Positions 9,313 to 18,681 of a stretch of 64,000 bases of DNA are shown one piece after another. Made by a program: the position numbers and the translations under genes. This DNA comes from CAXBNB01 sp965267535 (GTDB taxonomy: Bacteria; Bacteroidota; Bacteroidia; Cytophagales; Cyclobacteriaceae). The DNA is taken from NCBI GenBank assembly GCA_965267535.1, contig OZ254082.1, positions 1,116,001 through 1,180,000 on the forward strand. The letters are read 5' to 3'. Numbering within the stretch: the first letter of the stretch is position 1; each line of letters begins with the position of its first letter. The notes under the pieces were generated by a model. The model saw only the letters and a program-made list of their open reading frames with translations. It was not told where the DNA came from and made no database searches.

Positions 9313-12300
9313 TTATTCTAAGGGGAGCTTTATGCGAAATTCCGTGCCCTGCTTAGGTGTACTGATGACCAGAATTTCGCCACCATGCTTTTCTATAATT
9401 CCATAACTGATGGACAGTCCCAGGCCTACTCCTTTGCCCACTTCTTTAGTTGTATAAAAAGGATCGAAAATTCTGTTTTTAGTTTTTTTGTTCATGCCTA
9501 CTCCATTGTCTTTGATGCTAATGACTACTTTGCCGTAGGGTATGCTGGTTTGGATGGTAATACGCCCCTTACCTTCCAGTGCTTCGATGGCATTGCTGAT
9601 GATGTTTAAAAACACCTGATTCAGCTGGCTGGGAAAGCATTTGATGAGGCCGATTTCTGTATCATACTTTTTGATTATAGTTATTTTGTCTGTTACCTTG
9701 TTTTGAAGCAGCATGATGGAGGAGTCCAGCCCCTCGTGAATATCGTACGGTTTCTTTTCGTTTTGATCCAATCGGGAGAAAGTTCTCAGTCCTTTCACTA
9801 CTTCTGTAGCTCTTTCAGCTCCTAGCTTTATGTCGCTGAGCAACTCAGGTATGACGTTGATTTTTTCTAAGAAGGCAGTGTTGTTTTTTTCTTGATTGAT
9901 AGTTTCTATTGCTTCGGAGTGATTTTCTCCCGGTTTTAGTTTGAGGTATTTGTTTATGATCGGTTGTACGTCATTGATGATTCGCTCCAGGTTGTTGATG
10001 CCCGCATAAATGAAATTCATGGGATTGTTGATTTCGTGGGCCAGGCCGGCGGTGAGCAGGCCCAGGGATGCCATCTTTTCCTGTTGAATCAGTTGGGATT
10101 GCGTTTTTTTGATATTTTGAAAAGCTTCTTCCAGTTCACTGGTGCGTTCCAGTACTTTTTTCTCCAGGTTTTTGTTCAGTCTTCTTATTTCATTTTCGGC
10201 ACTTTTGGATTTGGTGAGGTCTACTGCTGTACTGAGTATCAGCCGCTTGCCATTTTCCATATAGCCGAGTGGAGTGGAGAAAAAATCCCAAATCCTCTTT
10301 CTTCCTTTGCTGTCTTTGAGGGCTTGTTCTCCATTGTTTATGGTTTCGTTGTAGGTAAAAAGGTTGTCTACGTATTTTTTGGATACTCGCTGTTCTGTTC
10401 CAAATGCTTTTTTTGTCCATTCCGATATGGTAGGTATTTTTTCTATTGTATAGCCGGAGTACTTTTTCCACCCCATGCTAATTCGGTATACCTTGCCGTC
10501 TTCATCGTGAATCATAATGGGGATAGGTGCCGTAACGATCGCTTTATTCAACTTATTTTCGCTTTCTATAAGCTGTTTTTCGTTTCGTTTTTCATCCGAC
10601 ACATCGGTTTCTATGACAATATAGCCTTCTGTGCCTTTTTCAGACATCAGGGGTACCAGGTTGCATTTAAAATAATAATTGGAGCTGTCGGCCTGCTCGT
10701 CTTCCCGGTCAAAGTGGGCGTTGCTGTTTTTTCTAAGGGCTGCAATTACTTTAGTTTTTATTTCTCTGCCATTGAGTACATAATCGAAGTAGTGAGAGCC
10801 TAGATATTGTTTGCCTGTAATGCCCCTATTGAGTAGGTTTTGAGGTAGGTGATTGATATCTAATACAGTAAAGTCTTTGTCTAAAATCTGAACTATGTCG
10901 TTAGAGTTGTTGAAAAGCGACAACCACCGTTGCTGGCTTTCCTGCAGTTTTATTTCGGCTTTTTTCCGTTTTGTTATATCCTGATCCGTGCCTACTACTT
11001 TGTAGACAGTGCCATCGTTACTGGCTATACCTCGTGCCAGTGAGTGTATATATCGCATGCCTTTATCGGGGTGCAGTATGCGGTATTCTGTAGATTTAGT
11101 CGTTTCAGGAGGGGAAGCTTGCCAGTTTTGGTTTAATATCTTATCTCTGTCTTCGGGGTGTATCCGGTTGATGAATTTGCTTAGGCTGATTTTTTCACCC
11201 GGGTTGAAGCCGTAAATTTTATACTGTTCATTGGACCAGATAACGCTTTTGTTTTTGGGAATGTTCCACTCCCAGTAGCCGATATGTGCGAGTGTTTGAG
11301 ATGTATTCAGTCCCTTCAGGGTGGTGGAAATAAGTTTTTCTTCTGTAATGTCTCTGGCAGTGGCATAGAGTTTTCCTGTTTTGATGTCAGGTTTTACATT
11401 CCATTTCAAGAGGCGGTAATTTCCGCTTTTGGTTACATACCTGTTTTCGAAAGAAAGAGTGAGTTTCCCTTTGGCGAGTTGTGCGACTTCTTTGTTCGTT
11501 TTGTCGTGATCATCCGGATGCACAAATTCGATAAACGGTTTGGATAGCAGTTCTTTTTCGGAGAATCCCAGCGTTTTAGAAAAAACAGGATTTGTTTTTT
11601 TGATGTATCCATCCAGGCCTGCTATGCATAGCATATCTGTGCCCATGGTAAAAAACTTCTTGTATTCCTCCAGTTGCTGGACGGTTTGCTTGTGCTTGGT
11701 TACGTCGTTTACAATGCCAATAAAGTTGACCGTTTTTTTGTTTTCATCGAAAATCGGGGTGATGGAAAACAGATTCCAAAACGGGGAGCCGTCTTTTTTA
11801 TAGTTTAGGATTTCGCGTTTTATCGGTTTGCTGGATGTGATGGCTTGCCGAATTTGTTGTATAGTTTGTGTGTTGGTGTCTGCGCCAAACAAAAAGTCAA
11901 AACTTTTTCCAATCACATCACGCCTCGCATAGCCTGTCTTTTTTATAAAAGTAGGATTGGCGTATATGATCGGGTTGTCGGGTTGGTTTGGATCAGTGAT
12001 TAGTATACCTTCATTGGTGGCTTCTATGGCTCTGTTTTTGGACAAGAGGTCACGGAAGTATTCTGTTTCTTTGGTTACATCTTTTACTATGATCTGAATA
12101 ATGGTACTTTTCGATAGGTTTACTACCACTCCTGATATTTCTACAAGCAACCGTTTGCCATTTTTGCTGTACACACAGGTTTTCATGGTAAAGTTGCCTT
12201 CCTCTATCAGTTGTTGGATGGCTGAGTCTGCTTTGCTTTTCTGATCATTGGGTAGTAGATCCTGAAGTTTTTTTTTGCTTAGTTCTTTTTGAGTGTAGCC

Positions 12301-12849
12301 AAGGAGTTTTGATGCTGATCGATTGCTGTTAATGATGAGGCCGTTGGTGTCGGCGATGAATTTCGCATCATAACTTTTATTAAAGAGGGTGTTGTATTTG
12401 TGCTCAGTGGTGCTGGTTGTAACTTCAAGTGAGTGAAGTCGTTTTTTGAGTTTGTTCAGTTTTTTCTCCTGCTTGTGCTTGTAAATAAGCGTTTTTTCAT
12501 ACTGCTTTATTTTGAACAGAACTTGCTCTTCATAGTCTTCAGGGTAGGGGAGGTAGTCTATTGTGCAGGTTTCGGAAGGTTCGGGCAGTATCTGAAATAT
12601 TTTGGGATAATTACCAACAATAAGGATGGAGCTGCAGTTGCTTGCTTGTAGTTTTTCTAGTGTGTTTTTGGTTATTTTTTCTGAGGAGATGTTCAGAAAA
12701 ACAATGATTTTGTCTTTGCATTCTGGTGTTACATGTTGGGCTAAATTTTCGATATTTACTGTGTTTGTAATGTATCCTTCGCCGACAAGCACGTCGAAGA
12801 TTGGCAATGATTTGCCTTTAAAATCACAAAACAGCAATATTTCTTTCAT
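9313..12849 (-). CDS. Six-PAS sensor histidine kinase with receiver-like N-terminus
   Basis: A 1178-residue soluble kinase. Residues 1-115 look like a degenerate receiver fold (ILLFCDF, IIVFLNISS) without the phospho-acceptor context. A coiled coil follows, then six PAS/PAC units at about 150-260, 265-388, 395-502, 515-625, 640-752 and 762-880. A coiled coil (885-925) leads to HisKA His938 in GLAHEINNPMNFIYAG and an ATPase with NQVFLNIISNAIEA, IKDNGVGM and GKGVGLGLSIS. The second PAS domain closely resembles LOV domains (IIYANPTF, LNYKKDGSPFWNLF), but the photoactive cysteine position reads GKSFDFLFG, so flavin-adduct photochemistry is not expected. No membrane segment is visible. The kinase core is a close paralogue of that at 3390-4697. 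Confidence 0.92.
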   Translation of the reverse strand: MKEILLFCDFKGKSLPIFDVLVGEGYITNTVNIENLAQHVTPECKDKIIVFLNISSEKITKNTLEKLQASNCSSILIVGNYPKIFQILPEPSETCTIDYLPYPEDYEEQVLFKIKQYEKTLIYKHKQEKKLNKLKKRLHSLEVTTSTTEHKYNTLFNKSYDAKFIADTNGLIINSNRSASKLLGYTQKELSKKKLQDLLPNDQKSKADSAIQQLIEEGNFTMKTCVYSKNGKRLLVEISGVVVNLSKSTIIQIIVKDVTKETEYFRDLLSKNRAIEATNEGILITDPNQPDNPIIYANPTFIKKTGYARRDVIGKSFDFLFGADTNTQTIQQIRQAITSSKPIKREILNYKKDGSPFWNLFSITPIFDENKKTVNFIGIVNDVTKHKQTVQQLEEYKKFFTMGTDMLCIAGLDGYIKKTNPVFSKTLGFSEKELLSKPFIEFVHPDDHDKTNKEVAQLAKGKLTLSFENRYVTKSGNYRLLKWNVKPDIKTGKLYATARDITEEKLISTTLKGLNTSQTLAHIGYWEWNIPKNKSVIWSNEQYKIYGFNPGEKISLSKFINRIHPEDRDKILNQNWQASPPETTKSTEYRILHPDKGMRYIHSLARGIASNDGTVYKVVGTDQDITKRKKAEIKLQESQQRWLSLFNNSNDIVQILDKDFTVLDINHLPQNLLNRGITGKQYLGSHYFDYVLNGREIKTKVIAALRKNSNAHFDREDEQADSSNYYFKCNLVPLMSEKGTEGYIVIETDVSDEKRNEKQLIESENKLNKAIVTAPIPIMIHDEDGKVYRISMGWKKYSGYTIEKIPTISEWTKKAFGTEQRVSKKYVDNLFTYNETINNGEQALKDSKGRKRIWDFFSTPLGYMENGKRLILSTAVDLTKSKSAENEIRRLNKNLEKKVLERTSELEEAFQNIKKTQSQLIQQEKMASLGLLTAGLAHEINNPMNFIYAGINNLERIINDVQPIINKYLKLKPGENHSEAIETINQEKNNTAFLEKINVIPELLSDIKLGAERATEVVKGLRTFSRLDQNEKKPYDIHEGLDSSIMLLQNKVTDKITIIKKYDTEIGLIKCFPSQLNQVFLNIISNAIEALEGKGRITIQTSIPYGKVVISIKDNGVGMNKKTKNRIFDPFYTTKEVGKGVGLGLSISYGIIEKHGGEILVISTPKQGTEFRIKLPLE

Positions 12850-13031
12850 GGTGCAAAAGACTCTTGTTTGCTTTCCTTAGGAAATTAATATAACGAATAA
12901 TACTCTCTTGAGGTGAATAAAAGGGTATTATTTTTACTAAAATGTTAGGAGGTGGCACTGAAGTTAAAACAGTGCTATTCGTATACGGTAGTCTTCCGAG
13001 GATGTTTTACGGAGTGAACTATACCAGAGGC

Positions 13032-14417
13032 TCAGGCGTCTGAAGGCTCAGATGAAAAAAGTTGCTTCCAAAGAAAGTCGTATATAGAAGTGGGGCAAAC
13101 ACCCGTGCCGTTATCAGTGGAGCTAATCAGTACTGCTTTGTCTTCATCTTGAAGGTTTACCCTGCCGTGAGAACCTTTAACTAACGAAGCGTCAAGCGGG
13201 ATAACATTCATCAGGGTTCGAAAGCCCAGTTTTTTGGCTATTAGCTTTAGTGCTATTCGAGGTATGATGAGTTTTTTCTCAGGGTCTAAAAACATTTCTA
13301 CCGGATCGTATCCCGGTTTTTTGTGGATGTCTACATTGCGGGCAAAGTCAGGAGCCTTCGAATCGTCCAGCCAATAGTAGTATGTAAACCAGCTGTTTTT
13401 GTCTGCTACTACTACAAGCTCTCCTGCACGCTCATGGTTTAGGTTGTGTTTTTGTTGGCCAGACTCATCCAGTACCAATTCTATTCCCGGTATTTGTTCC
13501 AGTTTACTTTTAATAGTGTCGAGCTGAGCAAGATCATTTATATATATATGTGCAATTTGGTGGTCGGCCAGAGCAAAGGCTTTGGAAGCACCGGCATCCA
13601 GTAGCTCCAGTCCATTTTCAACCCGAACATCAATCATTCCCATTTCCCGTAGTATTCGATTGATGTGTATGGGATTGTTGACATTGGTTATACCATATTC
13701 AGATATTACATTTACCGATACGCCTTGATTTTCAAGATAAGTAATCAGCTTTTCGCAAACAGCATCAATTTCTTGCAGGTCTTTTGGCAGATGCTTCTCG
13801 TCGTGTCCAAACTTTTGAAGTACATAATCCAGATGAGGTAAGTATACCAGTAGTAAATCCGGGTGATGCCATTCAAATACTTTCATAGAAGCATTGGCTA
13901 TCCATTCGCTTGACTTTACGGAAGTTTTTGGTCCCCAAAAATCAAATAAGGGAAAGGTACCAAGCTCGGCCTGAAGTTTGTCTCTTAGGCTTGCAGGAAA
14001 AGAGTAGCAATCCGGAATTTTTTGTCCGTCGGCTCTGTATTGGGGACGAGGGGTTACGGAGTAGTCTGCGTCGTTGTACATATTGTACCACCAAAACATG
14101 TTGGCGCATGTGAAGTTAGGATCAGCTTCTTTGGCTTTATGCCAGATGCTGGGAGCCTGCACGAGCTTGTTGGATTGCCTCCAAAGTTTTACTTCCTGCT
14201 CGTCGCGAAAAAACCACCCATTGGCCACAATACCGTGTTCGCTTGGCCATTTTCCGGTTACATAGGTGGTTTGCACTGAGCAGGTAACGGCCGGCAAAAC
14301 AGGTTCTACATGCGCAGTGTGTTTGCCTGCTGCCCATTTTGATAAAAAGGGAGTATGCTTACCTATAAGTTTTTTTGATAAACCTACTACGTTGATAAGA
14401 GCCGTTTTCTTTGCCAT
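13032..14417 (-). CDS. eboF: EboF: nucleotide pyrophosphatase/alkaline phosphatase-superfamily protein
   Basis: A 461-residue member of the nucleotide pyrophosphatase/phosphodiesterase fold and last gene of the ebo operon, 8 bp after eboE. Thr45 (LPAVTCSVQTTYVTGKWPSEHGI) sits where the family has its nucleophile, and LPHLDYVLQKFGHD (Asp197, His205) and GSHGR match further metal-site motifs. Two canonical ligands differ: the N-terminal VDG Asp is Val in INVVGLS, and the usual SDHG reads SEYG (239-242). The metal centre may therefore be incomplete or altered. No signal peptide is visible. Its substrate is unknown; in ebo clusters it is thought to act on the trafficked metabolite or a phospho-linked carrier. 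Confidence 0.85.
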   Translation of the reverse strand: MAKKTALINVVGLSKKLIGKHTPFLSKWAAGKHTAHVEPVLPAVTCSVQTTYVTGKWPSEHGIVANGWFFRDEQEVKLWRQSNKLVQAPSIWHKAKEADPNFTCANMFWWYNMYNDADYSVTPRPQYRADGQKIPDCYSFPASLRDKLQAELGTFPLFDFWGPKTSVKSSEWIANASMKVFEWHHPDLLLVYLPHLDYVLQKFGHDEKHLPKDLQEIDAVCEKLITYLENQGVSVNVISEYGITNVNNPIHINRILREMGMIDVRVENGLELLDAGASKAFALADHQIAHIYINDLAQLDTIKSKLEQIPGIELVLDESGQQKHNLNHERAGELVVVADKNSWFTYYYWLDDSKAPDFARNVDIHKKPGYDPVEMFLDPEKKLIIPRIALKLIAKKLGFRTLMNVIPLDASLVKGSHGRVNLQDEDKAVLISSTDNGTGVCPTSIYDFLWKQLFSSEPSDA

Positions 14418-14425
14418 TCTTTTAG

Positions 14426-15637
14426 TTAACCTATTGTTGATTTAACCCACTGTAGTTCTCTTGCCACACTGCTTACAATATCTGTACGTATAGTCTCTGG
14501 CAGTACATCCCAGGTATAGGTCTCTACTTCCAGGTGGTTGGTGAAGTTTTTCTCTTTCCAGAGAGCCAGTGTTTCAATGATGTCCTGTTGCGTAGAAGTT
14601 AGTTGTTCGTATTTTTCGGTGAAAACAGGTACATGGAAATGTGTTCGCATTTCAGTGCAGCGAGAGTCCGATAGATGGGGTAGTGCTGGTCCCAGGTCGG
14701 TATATCGCTTCAAGCTTCCATCATCTAACTTTGCCACAGCTTGATGAAGGTATGTGGGCTCATCAAAACGGGAAAGTTGGCTTGCGAGCAATTCTCTGTC
14801 GGAGTTGCTGTTCATTATACCCGTGCCCAGTGCGGCACTGATTTGAATCCGGCCTATTTTGAGGCCTGCTTTTTCGATGTTGGCTATGGCTTGAGCAGGT
14901 TTTTCAAAGCCTACTGCAAAATGGCACACATCATAGCAGAGCTGAAAGTGCTCGCGAATATAAGCTTCTGCTGCTTGCTCATCTAGCGACAGGGTACCTT
15001 TTAGGTGTTTTATCCCTTCGGGAAGTACGTGTTTTTGGAAAAAATCTACGTATTCAATAGTGGTTTCCAATATGCCGTCCGGTTCGGGCTCCATATCCAG
15101 GTGCAGACTTTTACCCGTTGCTTTTTTTATACCAATCAGATGGTCGGTAAGCTCAGCAATCTGTTGAGCTGCTTTTTGTTTTGCCTGATCTAAAGCCTGC
15201 TGGTCTTTGTGCCAAAAACGGTATGAAATAGGAGAGGTAGAAACCCCACCGTCCATTCCCTCGGGCAGTAGTACAGCCAGTATGTCAAACAACCTTTTGG
15301 TATATGCCAGGCGGTCGTTTGTAGTCCAGTCGGGCTTGTGCACATCGTCTTTTACTACCTGGTGGTGGAAGCCGCCGTATGGAAAACCATTGATGGTAAA
15401 TACATACATATTGCTTTGCTGCAGCCACGATTGAAAAGAGGCTAGATGATCTGCCTGAAGTAAATCTTTAGATGCTTCGTCAGACAATCTTAGGCCAATT
15501 CCAAAAGATTCTGTGCCGAGTTTTTCTTTTACCTGGGTAGTGTATGTCTTTAAGTTGGCAAATGTAGCTTCCCACGATTCTCCGGGGTGGATGTTGCTAC
15601 AGTATGTCAGGTGAGCCTGATGGGTATCAATACGCAT
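14426..15637 (-). CDS. eboE: EboE: metabolite traffic protein, TIM-barrel sugar-isomerase-like
   Basis: A 403-residue xylose-isomerase-like TIM barrel. The N-terminus DTHQAHLTYCSNIHPGESW is characteristic of EboE, and LHLDMEPEPDG, CYDVCHFAVGFE and RIQIS fit the metal-binding strands of the isomerase/endonuclease IV superfamily. No secretion signal is present, so it is probably cytoplasmic. The gene overlaps the end of eboD by 11 bases, a mark of translational coupling. In cyanobacteria the cluster is needed to move a scytonemin precursor to the periplasm; what EboE itself does is not known. The assignment rests on both sequence and conserved order. Confidence 0.9.
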   Translation of the reverse strand: MRIDTHQAHLTYCSNIHPGESWEATFANLKTYTTQVKEKLGTESFGIGLRLSDEASKDLLQADHLASFQSWLQQSNMYVFTINGFPYGGFHHQVVKDDVHKPDWTTNDRLAYTKRLFDILAVLLPEGMDGGVSTSPISYRFWHKDQQALDQAKQKAAQQIAELTDHLIGIKKATGKSLHLDMEPEPDGILETTIEYVDFFQKHVLPEGIKHLKGTLSLDEQAAEAYIREHFQLCYDVCHFAVGFEKPAQAIANIEKAGLKIGRIQISAALGTGIMNSNSDRELLASQLSRFDEPTYLHQAVAKLDDGSLKRYTDLGPALPHLSDSRCTEMRTHFHVPVFTEKYEQLTSTQQDIIETLALWKEKNFTNHLEVETYTWDVLPETIRTDIVSSVARELQWVKSTIG

Positions 15638-16796
15638 GGATTTCTTGCTTTTCTAGTAAAGTTAAAGCTGCTTTTTCGATGTGGGTAATGTTCATTTCGT
15701 GCACGTCGAACTTTTCTCCTATTTTGTCAATGAGAGTGATGGTAAGTTCGCCTCCGAGATGCTCTCTGAATTCTTCGAGCCCTTTGATCAGGTTATCACT
15801 GATTGCCGTGCCTTCCTCGTTGAGGAGCAGGGGGTGAAAGAGCTGAAAGCCGAGGTTGCTCAGGAGCTTGAGTACTCTGTCGGCTATGTCCTGGCTCAGA
15901 AAGCCGGCGTATACGGCATAGGTTACATCCAGAGCTATGCCAATAGCCACAGCTTCGCCGTGTTTGAGCTCAAAATGAGTGAGCTGCTCCAGCTTATGTG
16001 CAGCCCAGTGACCAAAATCTAATGGACGGGATGACCCCATTTCAAAAGGGTCGTTGCTGTTGGATATATGGTCGGTATGGAGCTGAGCGCAATCGTATAC
16101 CAGTTTCTCCATGGCATCAAGGTCGCGTTGGCTTAGAGCTTTTGCATTTTGTTCCAGCCATTCGAAAAACGCCCTGTCTTTGATCAGGGCTACCTTTACG
16201 GCTTCAGCTATGCCCGACCTCCAGTCTCTGTCGTTTAGGGTCAGGAGGAAGTTAAGGTCGTTGATTACTGCGTAAGGAGGGGCAAACGTTCCCAGAAAAT
16301 TTTTCTTACCAAAATAGTTAATGCTGTTTTTTACGCCTACACCAGAATCGTTTTGGGAGAGTACCGTAGTAGGAACCCGTACCAGGCGTATGCCTCTGTG
16401 GCCTACAGCGGCAGCAAAACCTACCATATCGAGTACAGCCCCTCCACCGATGGCTATAATAAAGGCATGTCTGTCTATTTTAGCGTCGTTGATCAGTTGC
16501 AGGGTGTTGATAAATTCTTCTGTGGTGTTTTTGCTGTCCTCGCCCCCTACTACTACCAGAGGAGCAGCGGCTAGTTCGAGTGGTTGGCTCTGCAGAATGT
16601 ACTGCTCGGCTTTTTCCAATAGCCCTGGAGTGCAGTCCACTACCCCTTTGTCTACTACAAGTGCCACCCTGATTTTTTTGTTTGGCGATGCATGCTGGAG
16701 TTGTTCACGAAGGAGTGGGTTGGACGTATCGAACAAATTCCTGGTAAACAGGATGTCGTACTGGAAGTTGATCGAAAAATCTTGCTTAATCTTCAT
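15627..16796 (-). CDS. eboD: EboD: 3-dehydroquinate synthase-like protein
   Basis: A 389-residue member of the dehydroquinate synthase-like superfamily, which also includes cyclases for sedoheptulose-7-phosphate and aminosugars. The NAD-binding motif IGGGAVLDMVGFAAA is intact, as are metal-site regions DWRSGIAEAVKVALIKD (Glu), FGHWAAHKLE (His) and KHGEAVAIGI (His). A housekeeping aroB normally sits with shikimate genes, and none is here; the position between eboC and eboE marks this as the ebo paralogue. It probably makes a cyclic sugar-derived metabolite, possibly the head group attached by EboC, but that is inference. It lies 35 bp after eboC. Confidence 0.9.
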   Translation of the reverse strand: MKIKQDFSINFQYDILFTRNLFDTSNPLLREQLQHASPNKKIRVALVVDKGVVDCTPGLLEKAEQYILQSQPLELAAAPLVVVGGEDSKNTTEEFINTLQLINDAKIDRHAFIIAIGGGAVLDMVGFAAAVGHRGIRLVRVPTTVLSQNDSGVGVKNSINYFGKKNFLGTFAPPYAVINDLNFLLTLNDRDWRSGIAEAVKVALIKDRAFFEWLEQNAKALSQRDLDAMEKLVYDCAQLHTDHISNSNDPFEMGSSRPLDFGHWAAHKLEQLTHFELKHGEAVAIGIALDVTYAVYAGFLSQDIADRVLKLLSNLGFQLFHPLLLNEEGTAISDNLIKGLEEFREHLGGELTITLIDKIGEKFDVHEMNITHIEKAALTLLEKQEIHAY

Positions 16797-16831
16797 CTCT
16801 TTCTTACGCTTATGCTATAATCTTTTTCTAA

Positions 16832-17722
16832 TTAGGTGACCGCAAATTTTTTGGCCAACACCAGGGAAACGGGTAGTAGTAATAAAACGGCCAGTCCTGC
16901 TATCCAGTTGCTAAATCCGGCTACATAACTAGCATTGAGAGGGATAAGTGATATTACCCCCATTTTTACGGCTTTCATAATATACCGAGGCTCATTTTTG
17001 ACGATAGCCTTTAGCTTGGCCGAAAAATTCATGGCGAGCCATAGTGTGATAAAAGGAGCGACAGTCCAGAAGTCCATCAGTCCATACCACCCCAGTGCCA
17101 GTAGTGTGCCGGCAACCAGCACATCCAGCGTGAGTGCAAAAGTAATAGACAATTGGTTGTTGCCCAGTACCTCGCCCCGACTGGTCAGTGTAATGGCAGC
17201 AATAAACACTATAGGGATGAACGAAATCATCCAGAGTTCAGGTAACTGACCGGTGGAGAATATGCTCATGCCCAGTAGTAGATTTAGTCCACGGCAAAGG
17301 CCCATCGTTAACGGGCCTGCTACCAGGTGATGCTTTGCATACTTGTCATAGACTAATGCTGCTATAGCTGTGGCTGTGGCAATCACGGCACACATAATCG
17401 AAACCTGCGCCGCAAATATTATTCCAAATACCAGAAGTGTTGCCCCAAAAATGGAGGCTTGTTTTGCCGATACTTTTCCACTCGGGATAGGGCGTTCGGG
17501 ACGTTCTGTTTGATCTATTTTCAAGTCAAATACGTCATTGAATACAATTCCTCCGGCGTACAAACCGATGGTAGACAGCACCAGCCAAACGATAGGCGAA
17601 AGCGACCACTCCCCATAAGGGGTAGATAAAGCGCCAGCAATGGCTACACCTGCCAATATATCAGATATAGCGGTAACTACATTGGCCGGTCTTGTCAGTA
17701 CAAGAAAATAATACAGCCTCAT
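16832..17722 (-). CDS. eboC: EboC: UbiA-family prenyltransferase
   Basis: A 296-residue integral membrane protein with about eight or nine hydrophobic helices. The first aspartate-rich motif is NDVFDLKIDQTERPERPIP (NDxxDxxxD, diphosphate and Mg binding), and a second acidic region appears as ALVYDKYAKHH. UbiA enzymes attach polyprenyl chains to acceptors at the inner membrane. A homologue in the ubiquinone or heme A pathway would sit with other genes; here it is between eboB and eboD with 12 and 35 bp gaps, so it belongs to the ebo set. The acceptor may be the product of EboD, making a lipid-linked metabolite that could be carried across the membrane (inference). Confidence 0.9.
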   Translation of the reverse strand: MRLYYFLVLTRPANVVTAISDILAGVAIAGALSTPYGEWSLSPIVWLVLSTIGLYAGGIVFNDVFDLKIDQTERPERPIPSGKVSAKQASIFGATLLVFGIIFAAQVSIMCAVIATATAIAALVYDKYAKHHLVAGPLTMGLCRGLNLLLGMSIFSTGQLPELWMISFIPIVFIAAITLTSRGEVLGNNQLSITFALTLDVLVAGTLLALGWYGLMDFWTVAPFITLWLAMNFSAKLKAIVKNEPRYIMKAVKMGVISLIPLNASYVAGFSNWIAGLAVLLLLPVSLVLAKKFAVT

Positions 17723-17734
17723 ACAGGTAAAGGC

Positions 17735-18643
17735 TTAATTTTCGATGATGTCGGAAGAGGGAGAAGATTTTTTAGGCTCCTGTCCTCGCAGTACACTGTT
17801 GCCACCGTAGAGTATAGACTGGTCAAAGCTTACCCCATTGCTCCAGTCAGACTCCTTCATGTTGCCACTTTGCCCATAAGCATCGAGGGCGTTTTGGTAG
17901 CAGGTCTTATGAATGTCTTGTTCAGCTATGCCTCTTTCTTTCATTAGGTTAGCGGTTTTGGGTACCGATAGCGGATCGCTTACTCCCCAGTCGGCAGAAC
18001 TATCAACAATGATGCGCTCAGAGCCGTACTGCCTTACTACTTCCACCATTCTTTCACTACCCATTTTGGTTTTAGGGTAAATAGTGAAGGCAGCCCAGTA
18101 GCCTCTGTCGAGTACGCTTTTCACGGTTTCTTCATTGTTGTGATCTATCACGACCATAGCAGGATCTACACCGTGCTCTTCCAGTACGTCCATACTGCGT
18201 ATGGTGCCGTTTTTCTTGTCCCGGTGCGGTGTATGTACCATTATGGGGAGCTCTACTTCCTTTGCAAGCTCTATTTGTGCTCTGAAAAACTTGTCTTCTG
18301 CGGCAGTCTGATCATCATATCCGATTTCTCCGATAGCTACTACATTTTCTTTCATGGCAAACAGGGGGAGAAGCTCCATTACTTGCTCAGCAAGAGGTTC
18401 GTTGTTGGCTTCTTTGGAGTTGAGGCCGATTGTGCTATAGTGCTTTATTCCAAACTGAGAAGCCCTGAAAGGTTCCCAGCCTACGATGCTGCTAAAATAA
18501 TCTTTGAATGAACCGGGTTCAGTGCGGGGTTGTCCGAGCCAAAAGGCCGGTTCTATGATGGCCACTATTCCGGCTTTTTGCATGGCTTCATAGTCTGACG
18601 TAGTACGTGAAGTCATGTGGATATGTGGATCTATGTATTTCAT
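17735..18643 (-). CDS. eboB: EboB: TatD-family metal-dependent hydrolase
   Basis: A 302-residue TatD-like amidohydrolase. It begins MKYIDPHIHM with the metal-binding HxH (His7, His9), and later shows IGEIGYDD, MVHTPHRD, VVIDHNNE and VDSSADWG, matching the remaining metal ligands of the TIM barrel. The frame stays open 29 codons upstream into eboA, but the MKYIDPHIH start fits the family and avoids overlap, leaving a 38-bp gap. TatD enzymes act as nucleases or hydrolases; the true substrate in ebo clusters is unknown. The C-terminal 30 residues are polar and low complexity. Confidence 0.88.
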   Translation of the reverse strand: MKYIDPHIHMTSRTTSDYEAMQKAGIVAIIEPAFWLGQPRTEPGSFKDYFSSIVGWEPFRASQFGIKHYSTIGLNSKEANNEPLAEQVMELLPLFAMKENVVAIGEIGYDDQTAAEDKFFRAQIELAKEVELPIMVHTPHRDKKNGTIRSMDVLEEHGVDPAMVVIDHNNEETVKSVLDRGYWAAFTIYPKTKMGSERMVEVVRQYGSERIIVDSSADWGVSDPLSVPKTANLMKERGIAEQDIHKTCYQNALDAYGQSGNMKESDWSNGVSFDQSILYGGNSVLRGQEPKKSSPSSDIIEN

Positions 18644-18681
18644 GTGATTTAGTTTGTATATGTGATAAATGCTAGTTTGTT

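Noticed and set aside
9964..10803. 279-codon plus-strand frame inside the six-PAS kinase
   Set aside because: It lies wholly opposite a well-supported kinase gene, is rich in Phe, Val and Cys as expected for an antisense frame, and has no domain.
15627..16796. Housekeeping 3-dehydroquinate synthase (aroB)
   Set aside because: The motifs fit the superfamily, but gene order within the ebo set and lack of any shikimate gene nearby favour EboD.
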